IMG/VR virus record: IMGVR_UViG_3300025767_000018
Location: 1 to 59,097 of that record
Length of the DNA: 59,097 nucleotides
Origin: a virus
Reading direction: 5' to 3' (one strand)
Each line of letters starts with the position of its first letter. The stretch's first letter is position 1. The translations under genes were made by a program, and so were the position numbers. Positions 17,000 through 31,700 of the stretch are shown here, piece after piece. The notes beneath the pieces are model-generated. The model worked only from the letters and a program-made list of their open reading frames with translations, ran no database searches and was not told where the DNA came from.

Positions 17000-19101
17000 C
17001 CTGCAACTCCTGTGTAGATAATATAGTTAATAGTTTGGAACGGATTCATAGTTTCAAGTGGGGCACCGACTTCACTAAATGCACTTCCTAATGGAATCGA
17101 AACATTTCCACTACTAGGCAATCTTTGTGATAAGTTATCTACACCGGTCTGCAGGGTTGATCCTTCAACGCCATCTGGTAAGTTAGAGCGGCCATCGACT
17201 TCTCTATGCACATAAAATTGTTGTCCTGTAGATGATTTTAAATCATGTTCGTGTTCTGGTAAATTTTCTAAGTTAATTGTAGCCGAATCAGTTCCGTCTA
17301 CTGCACCTAGTACACTCGAATTTGATCCTCTACTTCTAATATCTGGATCAGTAACAGCCGGTGCCGTACCGCCCATTGTTAAATTACCTAATGGAAATCT
17401 GCCTCTAAGATCAGGTACTTGAAAATATCCCGATGTCGGAGTTGGTCCATAAGTAAATCCAACTAATGTAAACAATGCGTCAAATGGACCTTGTGCTAAT
17501 TCTTGACCATTACAAAATTTCCAACCAGAAGGTTCAGCAACTCCTGCGTATGGCATAATACTACCTACTGGTGTTAGACCTGTAATACTATTAAATAAAG
17601 TAGCTCTAGTTATACGTTTTAAACCTGTATCTGCACCAGTAGTTCTGTCAATTAAAAAATCATCACTAGATAAACTATTAATTACCTGTTCCTTAGCACT
17701 AATAACTGTATTTTTTAATGTTAATGCGAAAGTTTTTACTCCGCCACCTGTTTGACCATCGAAACTATTTTCTACTGTCTCAACATCACCGGTTAGTCTA
17801 AATGTCGTAGCTGATGTAAGTTTATCAGCACTTCCTGATTTTCCACTTACATTACCACTAACTTGTCCTTCTAAGTTTCCTAAGAAAGTAGTTGCATATA
17901 TTTTCCTCCAGCGTTTTGTAGGAGTACCAATATTTCTAGCATTGTTAAGATCTGGCAATATTAAATCACTTGCTGCTGTATCAACTACTAAGTCAGTGTT
18001 ACCTAATGTTAAGGATTTTTGTACAGTCATCGAATCGCCAACGTTTATTGTTTTAGCAACGCCAAGGCCGCCTTTAACAACTAATGCACCATTACCAATT
18101 GTACTACTCTGAGAAGTATTATTTGTTGTAATAATTCCACTAGATTTAATATTTCCAGTAACATCTAGTGCTTCATCCGGAGCTTCATTATTGATACCAA
18201 CTCGCAAACTTGAGTCAACTCTTAAAACAGTATTACTATTTCCGGCATTTCTAACTCTAAAATCAATATTTGAGCCTTCGATATTATGCTGTATCACACC
18301 TGCACTTCCCTCAATGCCGATATTGAGCTCTGCATTAATTCCGTATGCTATGCCTGTGTTATTTTGGACATTAAGGGGAAAGGTTGTTGTTGATTCTGTA
18401 TCACTTCTTAAGAAGTCAGCAGCTGGTATTGTTAAATTGTTAACAATTAACCCTTCTGCTTTTTCAGCTGTACCATAAAACTTAACATTATTAATGCCAT
18501 CAGCATCAGTGTCTCTGTTGGCTAAGTTAATGCCAGGGCGAATTTGTCCGCTACTAAATCCAGTAATTGTTGCTTTTGGAGTAAATGTATTAAATGCAAT
18601 AATTGCAACAATAACAGCGTTTACTTGTACTTCAATTACAGTGTAATCATTATTGTCTTGGCCAGTAATAGTGTTAGGTTGGGCACCAGTTGTTAATCCA
18701 CTACTAAAACTCGGACCAACTAATATCCAAGTAGCACCTGTAAATAAATATAATTGTTGGTTATTGGTATCAACCCACAAATCGCCAGTAATTGCTTGTC
18801 CTGGGTCAGGTTCAGTTGTGCTCTTTTTAAGACCACTAGCAGAAACCCAAACTGTGCCATCGTATATTAGTAACTGTTCTGTGTTATTATTGTACCATAG
18901 TTGACCTTCAATAGGTCTATCTGGAGTTGTAGGACTAGCAAAGTTTTCTAATAAATGTAATAAATCTTCAGCAATTGCAGCACCGTATCCTGTACTGTTT
19001 CTCCCTGGCAATTTGATACTAGTGTCAGTATTAATTGTCTGGTCTTCAACTACAATAGGATCTTTTTCAGCACTATCAGTATATTGTATTGTGTATGCCA
19101 T
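16996..19101 (-). CDS. tail-fibre protein with C-terminal tail-collar domain
   Basis: 701 residues. The shared N-terminal module (GRNSTGYGAAIAEDLLHLLE, GQLWYNNNTEQLLIYDG, GDLWVDTNNQQLYLF) is followed by shaft-like repeats (NIKSSGIITTNN, GLGVAKTINVGDSMTVQKSL). From about residue 511 comes a phage tail-collar domain: GSIMPYAGVAEPSGWKFCNG, then FQVPDLRGRFPLG. This domain occurs in T4 gp12 and many fibre tips and usually binds the host surface. It sits 5 nt after the preceding 204-residue structural gene. Confidence 0.8.
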   Translation of the reverse strand: MAYTIQYTDSAEKDPIVVEDQTINTDTSIKLPGRNSTGYGAAIAEDLLHLLENFASPTTPDRPIEGQLWYNNNTEQLLIYDGTVWVSASGLKKSTTEPDPGQAITGDLWVDTNNQQLYLFTGATWILVGPSFSSGLTTGAQPNTITGQDNNDYTVIEVQVNAVIVAIIAFNTFTPKATITGFSSGQIRPGINLANRDTDADGINNVKFYGTAEKAEGLIVNNLTIPAADFLRSDTESTTTFPLNVQNNTGIAYGINAELNIGIEGSAGVIQHNIEGSNIDFRVRNAGNSNTVLRVDSSLRVGINNEAPDEALDVTGNIKSSGIITTNNTSQSSTIGNGALVVKGGLGVAKTINVGDSMTVQKSLTLGNTDLVVDTAASDLILPDLNNARNIGTPTKRWRKIYATTFLGNLEGQVSGNVSGKSGSADKLTSATTFRLTGDVETVENSFDGQTGGGVKTFALTLKNTVISAKEQVINSLSSDDFLIDRTTGADTGLKRITRATLFNSITGLTPVGSIMPYAGVAEPSGWKFCNGQELAQGPFDALFTLVGFTYGPTPTSGYFQVPDLRGRFPLGNLTMGGTAPAVTDPDIRSRGSNSSVLGAVDGTDSATINLENLPEHEHDLKSSTGQQFYVHREVDGRSNLPDGVEGSTLQTGVDNLSQRLPSSGNVSIPLGSAFSEVGAPLETMNPFQTINYIIYTGVAG

Positions 19102-19106
19102 CTAAA

Positions 19107-19721
19107 TTATCCCTCGTTAAATCCAGTTAAACTTTGTACCCTAACAGTATAATCAATTTGAATTAGTCTATTAAGACTTTTCTGTACTGGATGGAATACA
19201 ACGTGTGTTAATAATCTGCCAGTACCGTTAGCACTATACGACTTTAACCCTAATTCGTCAAACACATACGGACTGTCTGTATTAGTTGCTGTGTCAAAAG
19301 CATCTTGACCACTTGGTTCACTATAATCTAATAAACAAGTTACTAAGATATCAGTGTAATTTGTACCACTTACATGACGTGTTTCAATTTTGTTACGTGC
19401 AGGATCAAGATTGTTTACACTTCGATCATCTACTACCTTAGTAAATGTTTCGTTATATAAACTAGCATTTGTGCCTGTACTGTTTGGAGTTAAGTATGTA
19501 ATAATACCTGTCGGGTCAACACTTGTGCCGCTGTTACCAAACCCCATTTCATATATCCAACCTGTGCCGGCATTGCCTAAACTTTCTGCAAGGCTAATAC
19601 TCATATTTTCATAATGAATAGCGTTGCGTTTGTCTACAATAACCTCTCCAGTTTCTGGATTGTGTATTTTAATGTGTCCTTGTAATAACACACCACTTTG
19701 TTCATTTAATTTATCTGTCAT
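19107..19721 (-). CDS. virion structural protein
   Basis: 204 residues. GVLLQGHIKIHNPETGEVIV and NAIHYENMSISLAESLGN near the N-terminus and a beta-rich remainder ending DYTVRVQSLTGFNEG recall conserved structural proteins that precede tail fibres in marine T4-like phages. A GATAAATA late promoter lies 25 nt upstream. No enzymatic motif is present. The role may be an adaptor between the giant protein and the fibres; this is inference from position. Confidence 0.6.
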   Translation of the reverse strand: MTDKLNEQSGVLLQGHIKIHNPETGEVIVDKRNAIHYENMSISLAESLGNAGTGWIYEMGFGNSGTSVDPTGIITYLTPNSTGTNASLYNETFTKVVDDRSVNNLDPARNKIETRHVSGTNYTDILVTCLLDYSEPSGQDAFDTATNTDSPYVFDELGLKSYSANGTGRLLTHVVFHPVQKSLNRLIQIDYTVRVQSLTGFNEG

Positions 19722-19746
19722 AGTTTATATACCATCCTGCTTATTG

Positions 19747-19754
19747 TATTTATC
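19747..19754 (-). promoter_or_regulatory. late promoter GATAAATA
   Basis: NATAAATA octamer on the minus strand, 25 nt before the ATG at 19721, overlapping the end of the giant gene. Confidence 0.65.
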
Positions 19755-22700
19755 GCGGCAAGTCAACTGTTGCTGCACGTAAGAATCTACTAATATCAGA
19801 TTCTGATTCACTTAGGCGTATTCCTGCATCTTTCCATATTATTCCAGTTTTTCTAACAACAGTTACCTTAATATCTGGTTCTTCAGGAACCGACAACAGT
19901 GTTAATGTAGATCCTTCTATACTAAACTCTGCTGGTAATGTTACATCGCCTTCTGGACTATCTGGTGCAATTACTTGTATTGCATCACCGTTTTTAATAG
20001 GCTGTACATAACTACTAATTGCATTTTTACGTAACCGTTTTCCTGCTACAAATACTTCAAATTCATTTACACCATCTTCACCAGGTTCAAAATTAAGTTC
20101 GTAAGTTGCTGTAGTTCCGTCTGTTAAAAATTCCGAAGTTAATGTTTCGTCTCTGTACGGCATAGTTGCATTTTGACTTTGGTTATAAACATTTTCACCT
20201 TCTAAGTAAATTGCCTTAACTCCAGTGCCTAGTGTGCCTCTACGTAGTTGACTTAATACATTGTCATTTCTCACAAAGTATTCAATGCGTTCTCCGTTAA
20301 TAAACAGTATGCCAGGAATATTAGTCGACGGTACTGGATCAGGAAGTGTTGTTCCATCTGTTACTGTAATACTTTGATCATACCAATTTAAATCAGTTGC
20401 TAACATTATACCATCTCTATCATCAAGACGTTTATAATGTGTTCTATTAAGTATATCTTTAAATTGTCTCCACCCGTATTTGTTAGATAATATAGTATTT
20501 GAAAATTGTAATATTTCAATTACATCGTTCTCTTCAATACTTATGTTGATTTTAACATAACGTTTATTTTCAGTTACATAATAGTGCATACTAGGTGTTA
20601 ACAAATCACCATTAAGGGTAACCCAAACATATTGTGCATCTAACGCAGGTTTTGCTAATTCAATTAATCCAGCAGTTAAATGATTATATGTATACCAGTC
20701 ATCTGTTCCGACAGTTAACGATACTCTATCAACAGCGTCATACTGTTGTCTATCAAATCCCTGCGAATCGTGGTTACTAAATTGGTAAACTGTTATGATG
20801 TCACCGTCGTTATATGCACTATCAAGATACAGTTCGCCTGGAGTAGAAACAAATTCATTTGCACTATCAAAATATCCGTATCTGTATTCGCCATCATTAG
20901 TAATAAACACTGTTAATACATCACCATCTTGTTGGTTAACTTTTGGTTTTAGTCTAACTAAACTACCGGCACTACCTTTAGTTCCAGTAAATGACCATTC
21001 TGTATTATATGCCAATTCTTTATTATTTAAAAACACTTTTATTTGCTTGTTATTAACTGCACCGGGTGGAATTTGAAACTCTTCTAATTTATATTCACGC
21101 TTTTCTGCTGTTGTTACAAATCTACGATTGTATCCTGCGTTAAGTATTTTGTTATTAACTTTTACAATACTAAACCAAGCACTTGGCTCATTATTAAACG
21201 GCGTTTGTACAAGATCAAAAACTGTTGTGCTTCCGTCTGCTGTAAATGTATCAATCGAGACTTCACTAAAGTTTTGTTTATCCCCTTTAAAGAAAGCATA
21301 ACTTATTACACTACCTGCTTCTGGTGGCGTAGCAAATGATACTACTGCATTATTTGGATATGCATATGAATCGTCGCTTTCTTCAATTACATTGTTTAAA
21401 GTTTGTCCGTTTAATGCAATAAAATATTGCAAGTCTGTACCAAATCTCACGTTAGTTAAAAACTTACTTGTACTTCCGTCTGCAATAAAATTGTCTATAT
21501 CTAATATTTCAGTGCCGCTTATACCCAATATTGCAAAATGTATTTTTGCATTTAGTACAGGCGCAATATTAAAAGTTACTGTTTTAGTAGTGTAATTAAT
21601 AGTGTAATCTTCTGCAGAGATAATATTATATCCTACCTTTACAAACAAGCTGTTAGCCTGTAAAGGTGATGTATCTAAACTGAATTCTTTAGTTGTGCCA
21701 TCACCTGTATAATTTCTTGAAGTAATTTGGCTGCTGCCGTTTTGCGGTCTTTCATATACCTTAATATCAATTGTATCAAGTACTTGACCAGGAACAAGTT
21801 CTTCTGGGCCACCGCTTGTTGTTGCTGTCACAAATCCGTCACCGTCAATCACAATATCTTCAGCGTTTAACCCTGTAGCAGTTGAATAGTTAAGTGCGCC
21901 GCCTGTTATACTAGTATCATAACTATTTGGGTCAGGTAAGTAAGTTCCATCGCTAGTTGATTTTCTAATAATGATAATATCGCCTGCTTGGTTAGCAAGA
22001 TTAAGTCCGTCATTATCAAGGAACACAATAGTAGTAGTTCCGTCTCCTGTAATACTTTGACATATTGCATTTGGATTAGTTACTGGAGTTGCAGTGCCGT
22101 AGTTGACATCATCAATGCGCACACCGTTTAAGTAAACATTGTATACTGTTGCGTTTGCTAACGGCGCAGCAAGATCGAGACTTATAGTAGATCCGTCTAA
22201 TTCAAAAATTTCATCTTCAAATGTTGTGTCGTAACTGTCCCAAGTGTCTTCATACCATCCATCTGAATCCCAGCCTTGACCTTTGCCAAACCCAAGACTA
22301 GTAACTTCAACTCCGCCGTAGTCTAAACCAGTCATAAGTTGGTTTAGGTCTTTGCCAGGCATACCTGTAGTTGGAGTATAATAATTATTAATTCTATCTT
22401 GGGCTTGCATCAAGTCAACGGATTTTTTATATTCAATTCTTACCGATTTATTAATTGCAGGAGCGTTAGTAAAAGTTATTTGTCCATAATGACGATCATA
22501 TCCTTTAGTAATATCTAATAAGTTTTTATATGTGTATTCACTGTTTAATGCTTCTTGATTGTTGACATAAACTTTTATATTTGATTTTAATAGATCCATT
22601 GGCCATATTAAATCAAATTCAAATTCGCTACCGCTTGCTATAAACGTTTCGGTTTGACTTAATGAGGTATAAACATATGTGCCGGTTGTTCTATCAAACT

Positions 22701-25700
22701 TAACAGTTGAATATAATCCTCTTACAGGATTGTCACCAAGTTGTACACTGAATGTTGCAACTTCGCCACCTGGCTCGATATTATCTAATGATGATATTGT
22801 AGGAGTAGAATAATATCCTGCACCTGGAGATACAACAGTTACACTAGATATTTTGCCGGCGGTTCCTATATTTGCTTTTAATACTGCGCCGCCTGATCCA
22901 CTTAGTGTTAGTACAGGTGCAGTCTTATACCCGCTTCCTGGATTAACTACTTCAACCTTTACAATCTTATACCCACTGTTATCTAACCAATTCTTATTAG
23001 GATAATTTTCAAAATCAGCATTAACACCAATTAAAACACCATCTTGTATTTTAACGTTTTGTGGAACAATTTTGCCGTCGACGCTATTATATGCTGGAGG
23101 TAAATCAAAGTCAGTAACTGCTGTGCTAGTATTATCAAGGCTTTCGTAAGCACTTAAATATTCTCTAACTTTAGTTCCAAACGGTTTAACTTCTTTAATA
23201 TAAGACTCGTAACTTGGAAGATTATCATTATTAAATGTAACGTCTTTTCTTAAACTTCCAACATTATGTTTTGCTTTAATAAAGCTAGTTTTAAATGCCC
23301 AATCAATATAAGTTTGTTCACTAAATGCATAACGTAAATTTGCAAAGAACAAAGAATTAAACTTAACTAATAGATCGTCAATAAATAAATCATTTTTAAT
23401 TGACTCTAATATTATTCTAAGTTCTATTGTTGGCTCACTGTCATAAACTTTAGTATCAAAACTTATAGTATCAAACCCAGTAGCAGCTTCATTAGAATCG
23501 TAAAGTGTAGATTTAAACTGAATAGTGCCGTTTTGTCTTCCAATAGTACTATAATTAATTGTATAATCTTCAGTATCTTGGGAGTCTATTTTCTTTAGTA
23601 ACAGCCATCCGCCTGATCCAATTGAAGATATTTTTACAATATCGCCAATGCTATTGTTTAGTGATGTAAGTTCATAACTATTATCAATAAGGTAATCAAT
23701 TTCAGTTAGTTCACTGTAATCACTTGCATACCAATTTGAATAATCCCAATATAAATTTACATTATAGCTTTGGCTTTGTATTCTATTCCAAGAACGAGGA
23801 TCATTAATTCTTTCATATAGCCCCCATTTTCCTTGTATAGTTCTATCACTGTTAACTAGAACAGTAAATTTTCGTACAGTTAGTATTGGTGCATTATTAT
23901 AATTTTCACCAGGGGCTGTAACAGCAACACTTGTGATTCGACCAAAAGTATCAATTGCTGTTTGTAATATGGCGCCAGTTCCGTTGCCTGTTACAGTTAC
24001 CGTTGGCGGTACTCTATAACCTCTTCCTGGATCTACAATATTAACACTTGAGATTTTACCATTTATTACTACAGGCGATAATATAGCCTGTGTTGCTCTT
24101 GCAACACCTATAAATTCTAAGTCATCGATTGTGTCAACTTTAGCATCCCAATGATTTGACACTTCAGTTGGGGCAGGATCAAAATTAAAGAGTGATGTAA
24201 ACACTTTATCATCTACAATTAAGTTTTCGTTAAGTATAAGGTTAGTTCTTTCAATAAATTGCTTTAATGCTTCAGTACGATTTATAAACCAACTTTGCCT
24301 TGGTGTGTTTAATGCACCGTATTTTTGTTTTGTACTTAACAACGGATCCGGAACAATACGATCTTGTTCATCATATCCTATTAGACTGTCGTACCATTTT
24401 CTAATAATATCTTTATTAGGCTGACTTGTTTCAAGTCCTTCAGATATAATTTGATATTGTGTATGGATATTTTGGTCTTGATTTTCGATTGTCCAAAATT
24501 GGGTACTTAATGCAACATCAGTGCCTTTAATATATCCTTCTGCATTATAAAGTACAAAGCTAGTAGGACTAATTAATCCAGCAAATGTGTATCCTTTAGC
24601 AACAGGATCTTTAATGTAATCTGCAATATCACTAATATTAATGTTTCTAAATTCTACATTAGGCACTGTCTTTTTATTAGATACCCAAAAGTAATATATT
24701 GTTATAAATGTGCCAGCAATATTATCATATTTGCGTTTAGTGCTATAAGCTGTATCGCCATATAAACTAGTACCGCTATATCCTTTTGCAAATCCGTTTT
24801 CAGTATCAGCTTGGGCATCCCAGGCACTAGGTAATACATCTGACTCTACCCATTCGTATACATCAATAGTGTTGCCCTGGAAGACTTTAGACCAATTTTG
24901 TGTACTAAAAATTGTATCTCCTTGATAAGGATTATAAAATTTAGCGTTAGTTAAATTCCACCATACTTCACCAATATGTTCACTTCCCCAACTATTTGTT
25001 ATATCAATAATAGTGCCCGATGCTGTTGATAAATCATAAAGTGCCGGATCGTAATAAGTTTTAAATGTTAGTTCTTGTTCTGCAACACCTGCAACTTTTC
25101 CTTGAATTGGATCAATATAATCAAGCGGAGTTAGTAATAAATTTTCCTTTGTATCATAAAGGAACATTTTTTTAATCTTACTAATATCAACGGTTGACTT
25201 AGCTGCGCTATGTTCCGTCCACATAGGTTGCGTTTTATTATTGGCAAAATTTAAAATACGTCCTGTATAATTTCCGGAGATATCTACTTCCTTAGATAAT
25301 CCAACATATAAGTGATTATTTTTAGCAACAATATTTTGGCCAAACTCTTTTACAGCTCTATTAGATATTCCAATAGTTTGTGCAAGTAATAATTCCGCCT
25401 CTATTTTTTCGTAAACATATATAACTCCTGCGTCTTCATTAATTGTTTTAAAATCAGTAAAGCCGCCATCAAATACTGTGCTATAATTATCAAAATAAGA
25501 CCTAGATTTAGAATCTGCATTTTTAGCAGAAATATATAATTTTTCGCCGTCAAACTCAATTTTCCAACCAAACAATTCAGCTCTCTCGTTATTAAAACTT
25601 TTTAATGTTTGTGATAATACAAATGTTCCATTAATTTGTTTATAGATATAAACAATCCCTTGATTTTCAAGATAGTCATCGTTTAACGGGGCACTTATTG

Positions 25701-28700
25701 CAATTAATGTACCATCTGAGGATATTGATATTGACTGGCCAAATGCCGATGTTTTATCAGGAGCCGGAATTTCTTGAGATTTTTCAAAATGACCGTTATT
25801 AGATCTATATACAACTACTTGGTTAGGTGTCTGATTGCTATATAATGCATTAACAACTAGCACTTCTCCGGACAATGATACGTCAAACTGTGAGGCAAAA
25901 TCTTCAAGCCCGATCTGATTTAATATTGTAGTCGAGTCACTTACATTTCGACCAGTTGAATTAGGAATAAATCCAACATAGTCAACTAAGTCTGACATTG
26001 CGGTCCATTCATTAATACTAAATGTGCTAGGTGCTAAATTAGTTTTTGCAGCATATATTATACCTTCATTATATACAATGTCGTCTGTAAAATAAGTAAT
26101 ACCTTCACTAAATGTACCTTTAAACTTTTTATTTTTTGCATAATCCCAGTTATAGTTTATACCGTTTTCTTCACCGTTTTTAATAAAATATAATTTGCCT
26201 GGAGAATATTGAGTAGTAGTCCAGGTATTATTACTCCAAGAATATATAAAATTGTTAACTTTCCATTTGCTATCTTGAGTATTACCATAAACTATATACG
26301 TATTGATATCTGATATTTGCGGATCAATCTTTCCTGCAAAGTACGGAGTACCTGATATTGTTACACCGGTAATGGTTCCGCTAATACTTACGCCAGTAAC
26401 TGTTAATACAGCATCGTTGTTGCTATACCTTCCACCTAGTAAATTTCCTCTTATAACAATAGTATCATTAATATTAAAATTAGAGCCGCCGTCGACTATA
26501 TTTTCAATATTGTAATATAAATCTGGTAATGTTTGTGTACTATCATTAAGTGCAGGCGTTAATACTCTTACTCCAACTGTAAAAGATGTTTGAGTAGGTA
26601 AATCATTTGCCGAATCTAATGTTCCTATTGTATCTAAATCAAGTGAAGAACCAGCGTGAATAAATCCTCTATATAAATTATTATTCTTTGTAATTTTTAT
26701 AGAACTACCAAGTTTAAAGTTTTCTTGTTTTTCAGGTACAGTGTAATTTTCTGTTATACTATATTTTCCAGGAGCAATCTTTGAGTATACACTATACATT
26801 CCTTCGTTAGTCAATCCGCTAGCAGTTCCAGTCTTATCAGCTGGGATTTGATATATCTGAGTCCATTCATTATTAACAGCAGACGGTATGTTTGCAAGAC
26901 GTGCCCTGCCAGAAACTTCGTATTGTTGATAAAGCCAATATTCTATATCTAATAATCTAGAGCCTGATGATAAAGGAATAATATCCGAAGATTGGAAAAC
27001 AAATAACTTTCCAATACCTTCACTAGGCAGTCCTAAACTAACATATTGTATTTGTCCAATTGTTCTATCTACTTGGTATGTTGGATCAGGGTCTCCTGGA
27101 ATTTCTTTAAATTTAATTTCAGCATTGTCAGAGAATACGTATCCATTAGACCATGTTCCCACTACACCTTTAACAAACAACGTTGCATTAAGACCGTCTC
27201 GTTGATAATATGTAACTATGCCAGTTGCTCCGGTAGTCAAGTCTTCAACAGTTTGGCCAATCTTTGGCTCATAAGGAGTATCATCAACATTAAATTTTGT
27301 ATAATTTATGTTTATGTAACCATCCCATACATCGTACACTGTTTGCACACTATTGGTAATATCAGTTGACAATCCAATAGATGTTAAATCTCTAACAATT
27401 CCAGTGCCGTATTGGGGTAACTGGTTAACATAAAGGTTAATTAGATCACCCTGGTTAACCTCATCGCTAATCATCTTAGGTGCTCTAACTACATACAAGT
27501 TATTTAAGAATGGTGCATTAGACCCATATGCGCCAGGCAACCCTTGATAGCTTAATTTTTCTATGTATGCATTATATGTATTTTGACTACTAAATGCATT
27601 AGTTTTATAATCTAAGGAATTAGCATATAGTTTATTGCTATCTACACTATCTGTAATAACATCGTAGAATACTAAGCCACGTCCTTGATCTGTATTTTCA
27701 GTTCCAACAGTCGGAGTATAACTAGGAGTATCAATAAACCAAAACCCTCCAAATTGTGTGTTAGACTGAACACTACTAATTGGTCCTTGTTTAATATATT
27801 CTCCAATAAAATCGCCATCATCACGGAAAATACTATCAGTACTGTTAAACACACCATTAACATCTTTTAAGTATATTACTAATTCTGCACCATCGTTATA
27901 TACATAATCAACAATTCCGGATGCCGTTGTTGTTTGTAATATATCACCAATAGCAGGAAAGTTAGTTGACGCATTAATATATAGTACAACATCAATTTTC
28001 TTTTGTATAGTATGTGTTTGCTCTAAAAATTCTGCATTAATATTTGCAAATGATCCATTAAATGGGGAACGACTTGCAAGTGATGGCAAGTCTTGATTTG
28101 AGTAAGTTGTTTGGTTCCAAGCTACTTTAATTAGATCGTTTTCTTCACTACCTTCATAGTGTGCTAGCGGCGCTCTAATTAACATATGTGTCGCTGGTTG
28201 ATTTGCAAATGCAAGTTGTGCAGTTATTGGGTTAATTGCATAGTTACCAGTAACCAAAGTCGGTATAGATACTGCATTATCATTTTCTACGTCTAGCGTG
28301 TCAACAATTTGTGTAACAGAACCAAAACTATTAAATTCAATATTTTGCACAGCAGGTTGAATATCAACTAATGATTTCCAAAGTTGTTCATCTTTAGATA
28401 CAATAGTTCCCTTTGTGTAAGCAAAGTTAGGAAGAAAAGTTCCGCCTGGGGCGTATTTTGTTTTTACGTCAGATGCATTAGGCGAACCAATTATTATGCT
28501 ATTTCCGTCAGGACTAATTGCAACAGCTGACCCAAATGCTAGTGTGTCAGACGGTACCGGAAGTTGCACAAAATAATTACTTTCAAATCCATCTTCAGCA
28601 TCACTTGAATGCGGAGTAATACACTGATAAAATAAACCGTTATATATTATTATTTCGTCAACATAATCAATCTCCGGAGCCCAATTATTATATAGTTTTG

Positions 28701-31700
28701 CAACGTTGTCAGATACTTCGATTACCTGTGTTTGTGAAAAGTTTAATGAATCAGAAGATCTATTATAGACATATACCTTACCATTACCCTCGGTAGGTGC
28801 ACCAACTAACATAGTAGTATTTCTGTCATCAGTTGCTAATGCTGATCCAAAAGAATTGTCTAAAGAAGTTGTTGTCTTAGTAAGTTGTTGTTGTTCTAAA
28901 AGTAAATTTTCATTCTTGAGAACTTTCCATTTACCTGTGCCATTAACATTATCTATCCATATATAGTCATCAAGTGCAATACTTTCTTGTAGTATATTAT
29001 TTGCTGATGTAATATTTGCTGCGCGAACTTTTAAAAATCTTGTTATAGATCCAAAACATCTTGGTATTTCATCCTGGGCATTATTTGTAAGTACTGTAAT
29101 TACATTTTTGTCTACCGCAGATACTAAATAAAATCCTTCTAATTCAAATTTTTCGGTAGTTGATGATGCCGACGAGTCTTGGCCTGTATATTCTATATAA
29201 TTATTAAAACTATGTAATCCTATAACATCATTAACTGAAATTGTATCAGCATTAGTTGTAAGAGTTAATGTAAAGGAAGTAGTTCCTTCGGTTACTGATT
29301 CAACTCTATAATTAGTATCAATGTGTTTGTAAACATTCCAAGAAAGCTGATCATTTCCTACCCAAATATAATCATTTCTACTAATATCTGCAAAATTAAA
29401 ATCAGCAATATTGTTATAATTTGTTGCAACACCTCTTACATCATCAGGGTTTACATATCCTGCATCTTTTACATAACTTGCATCTACATACTTTTTAGGA
29501 AAAGGCTTATGGTCGTAATTAGGCGTTTTTTGATAAACTTCATAAGGAAGAATTCTATAAACTAAATCAGTTTCTTTACCTGTAGTACTTGTTACAAGAT
29601 CAATTGGCTGGGGAGTAAGTCTAAACTTGCTTTCATCCAGTAATAATTCGTATTCTGTAAATCCTTCACTTGCTCCATACTGACCGGCTTTAATTGCCCA
29701 TTCTTCGTAAAATTCTAAACTATCCTTATCTGCACTACTTAATACATCAAATAATTTTGTTAATGCGTTTTTAGTACCTTTGTCTTGTATCATACCTTGA
29801 TAAAATTTATATTGACTTACATCATCATTAATGATATTTTCAAGATACTGCCGCTTCTGGTAACCAATTAAATGTTGAGAAAGTCGCTGTTGTTCAGTAT
29901 CAAAATTATCCGAATCTAGGTCGTAAAAATCTGCAAACTGATTAGTTTTATATTCAAAGTTTGCATATAATCCTGCTTCTGGTTTTTTATCTAAACGATT
30001 CCAATCTATTGCATTAAACGATTCTGTACCAGTTAATTTAGTAGACGAGCTATAATAAAACTCTTTGTATTTTACAATACTGCCAATTGCATAATCAGTC
30101 CAGGGCATCCAACTAGTAGTTTTAGCTTCGTCATATACGAACCCTGGAATATTTAAACTGCCGTCCCATTCTTGGGTTTTATAACCAAGTACTTTAATGC
30201 GCTCTTGTCTATAGCCCGGTTGTGTGTCGTAAATAACATCACCAAATACTGTATTATTATCAATTAATAATGCGTGTTCTTTTTGTATAAGAGGAAGTTT
30301 AACAGCATATATTCCGTTAGCAGTAGTATCTTTCGAACGAATAACAAATTCATTAGGGGAACGTCCTAATAATGAAAATTCTTGTACTAATTTAGTGCCA
30401 TCTGATTGTAACAGAGAATAACCATAAAAACTATCAAAGATGTTATCGACCATTGCATATTCTGTTTGGAATTTAAGTTGCGCCGATGCTGGACTTAGTG
30501 TAATAACACTTCCTTCACCCCAGTTTTGTGTTGTCCAGAATAAGAATTCATTTACACTATGACGCCAGTTTAATACAACTTTTGCATCGCCTTCGTAATA
30601 ATCAAATACAAATCCTTGGTCTTCTAAATAATTGCCGTAGCCTAATAAAAAATCAACTACATCCTGTATACTAGTAAACAAGTGCCCGTAATCTGATTCA
30701 ATAACAATATTTTTATTAAATGTTTTTCTTAGAAAAGCATTTCTGCCACCTATTAATGGCAATGCCGCAAGTTTACTAAGATTAGTTGTGTCAAATTCTT
30801 GGCCACTTCTAAAATTAGATTTTACTCTATAATATGCTCCTTGGTATTCTAAATTTTGTCCTGGTATATAAGTCTTATTGCTATCCCAAATTAAATAGCT
30901 TTCACTTATTCCACCAATATTAATACTCGGATCTGCTTGAGAAGATATCGGCGCATAATATTTAAACGATGCAATTTCATTATCATATCCTTTAATTACA
31001 TATCCGTCACTTCTGCGTTCAATAATAACACCACTATACGAAACAGTCTTAACTGGTGTACTGGTATTTAAAAATACTTTATAATTTTCATCTGGGATAA
31101 AAACATTGCCGTCGTTTGTTGGACTACGGCTATCTAATATTAATTTAAATTTTTCTTTATCAGTAAATCCTGCTAACTTATGCCCTAATTGATTTTTAAT
31201 ATTTTTAATATTTGTTTTGTATGTAGTATAAGATGTAGTTACGTCAGATGTTAAATAGTTTGCAATATAGTTTACAAGCCCACTTGTATAAATTTGAGAT
31301 GTATCTTCGTATGTATTCGGAAATAATAAGTTAGTTAATTGAATTCTAGTACCTGTAGTTTTATACACTAGCTCATTTGAAACATTTCTTACTTGATTAA
31401 TTCTATCAAACCCGGTAGCAAAAAGTGTATGCGGTTTATTAATTGCAAAAGCTGAAATAATACTAAACGGATATTGACTACTTGATCTCCAAGCACTTTC
31501 TACAGGTGAACCATCACCAAATATAAAACTTCTGTCTAGTAGTTGATTATCGAATGTATTAATATAACCAGACTCGATTGGAGATACTAAGTTACCGTTA
31601 CTATCAACTGGAATGTGATTAACTAAGCCAGGGCGTTTGAAATTATTAAGAATTTTATATTTTACATTTGGTTGCCTTACAATACCTGCTTCGAGATCTT

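Noticed and set aside
27672-27870. Overlapping frames of about 60 codons on both strands inside the giant gene
   Set aside because: Short, low-complexity shadows within an uninterrupted long coding frame.
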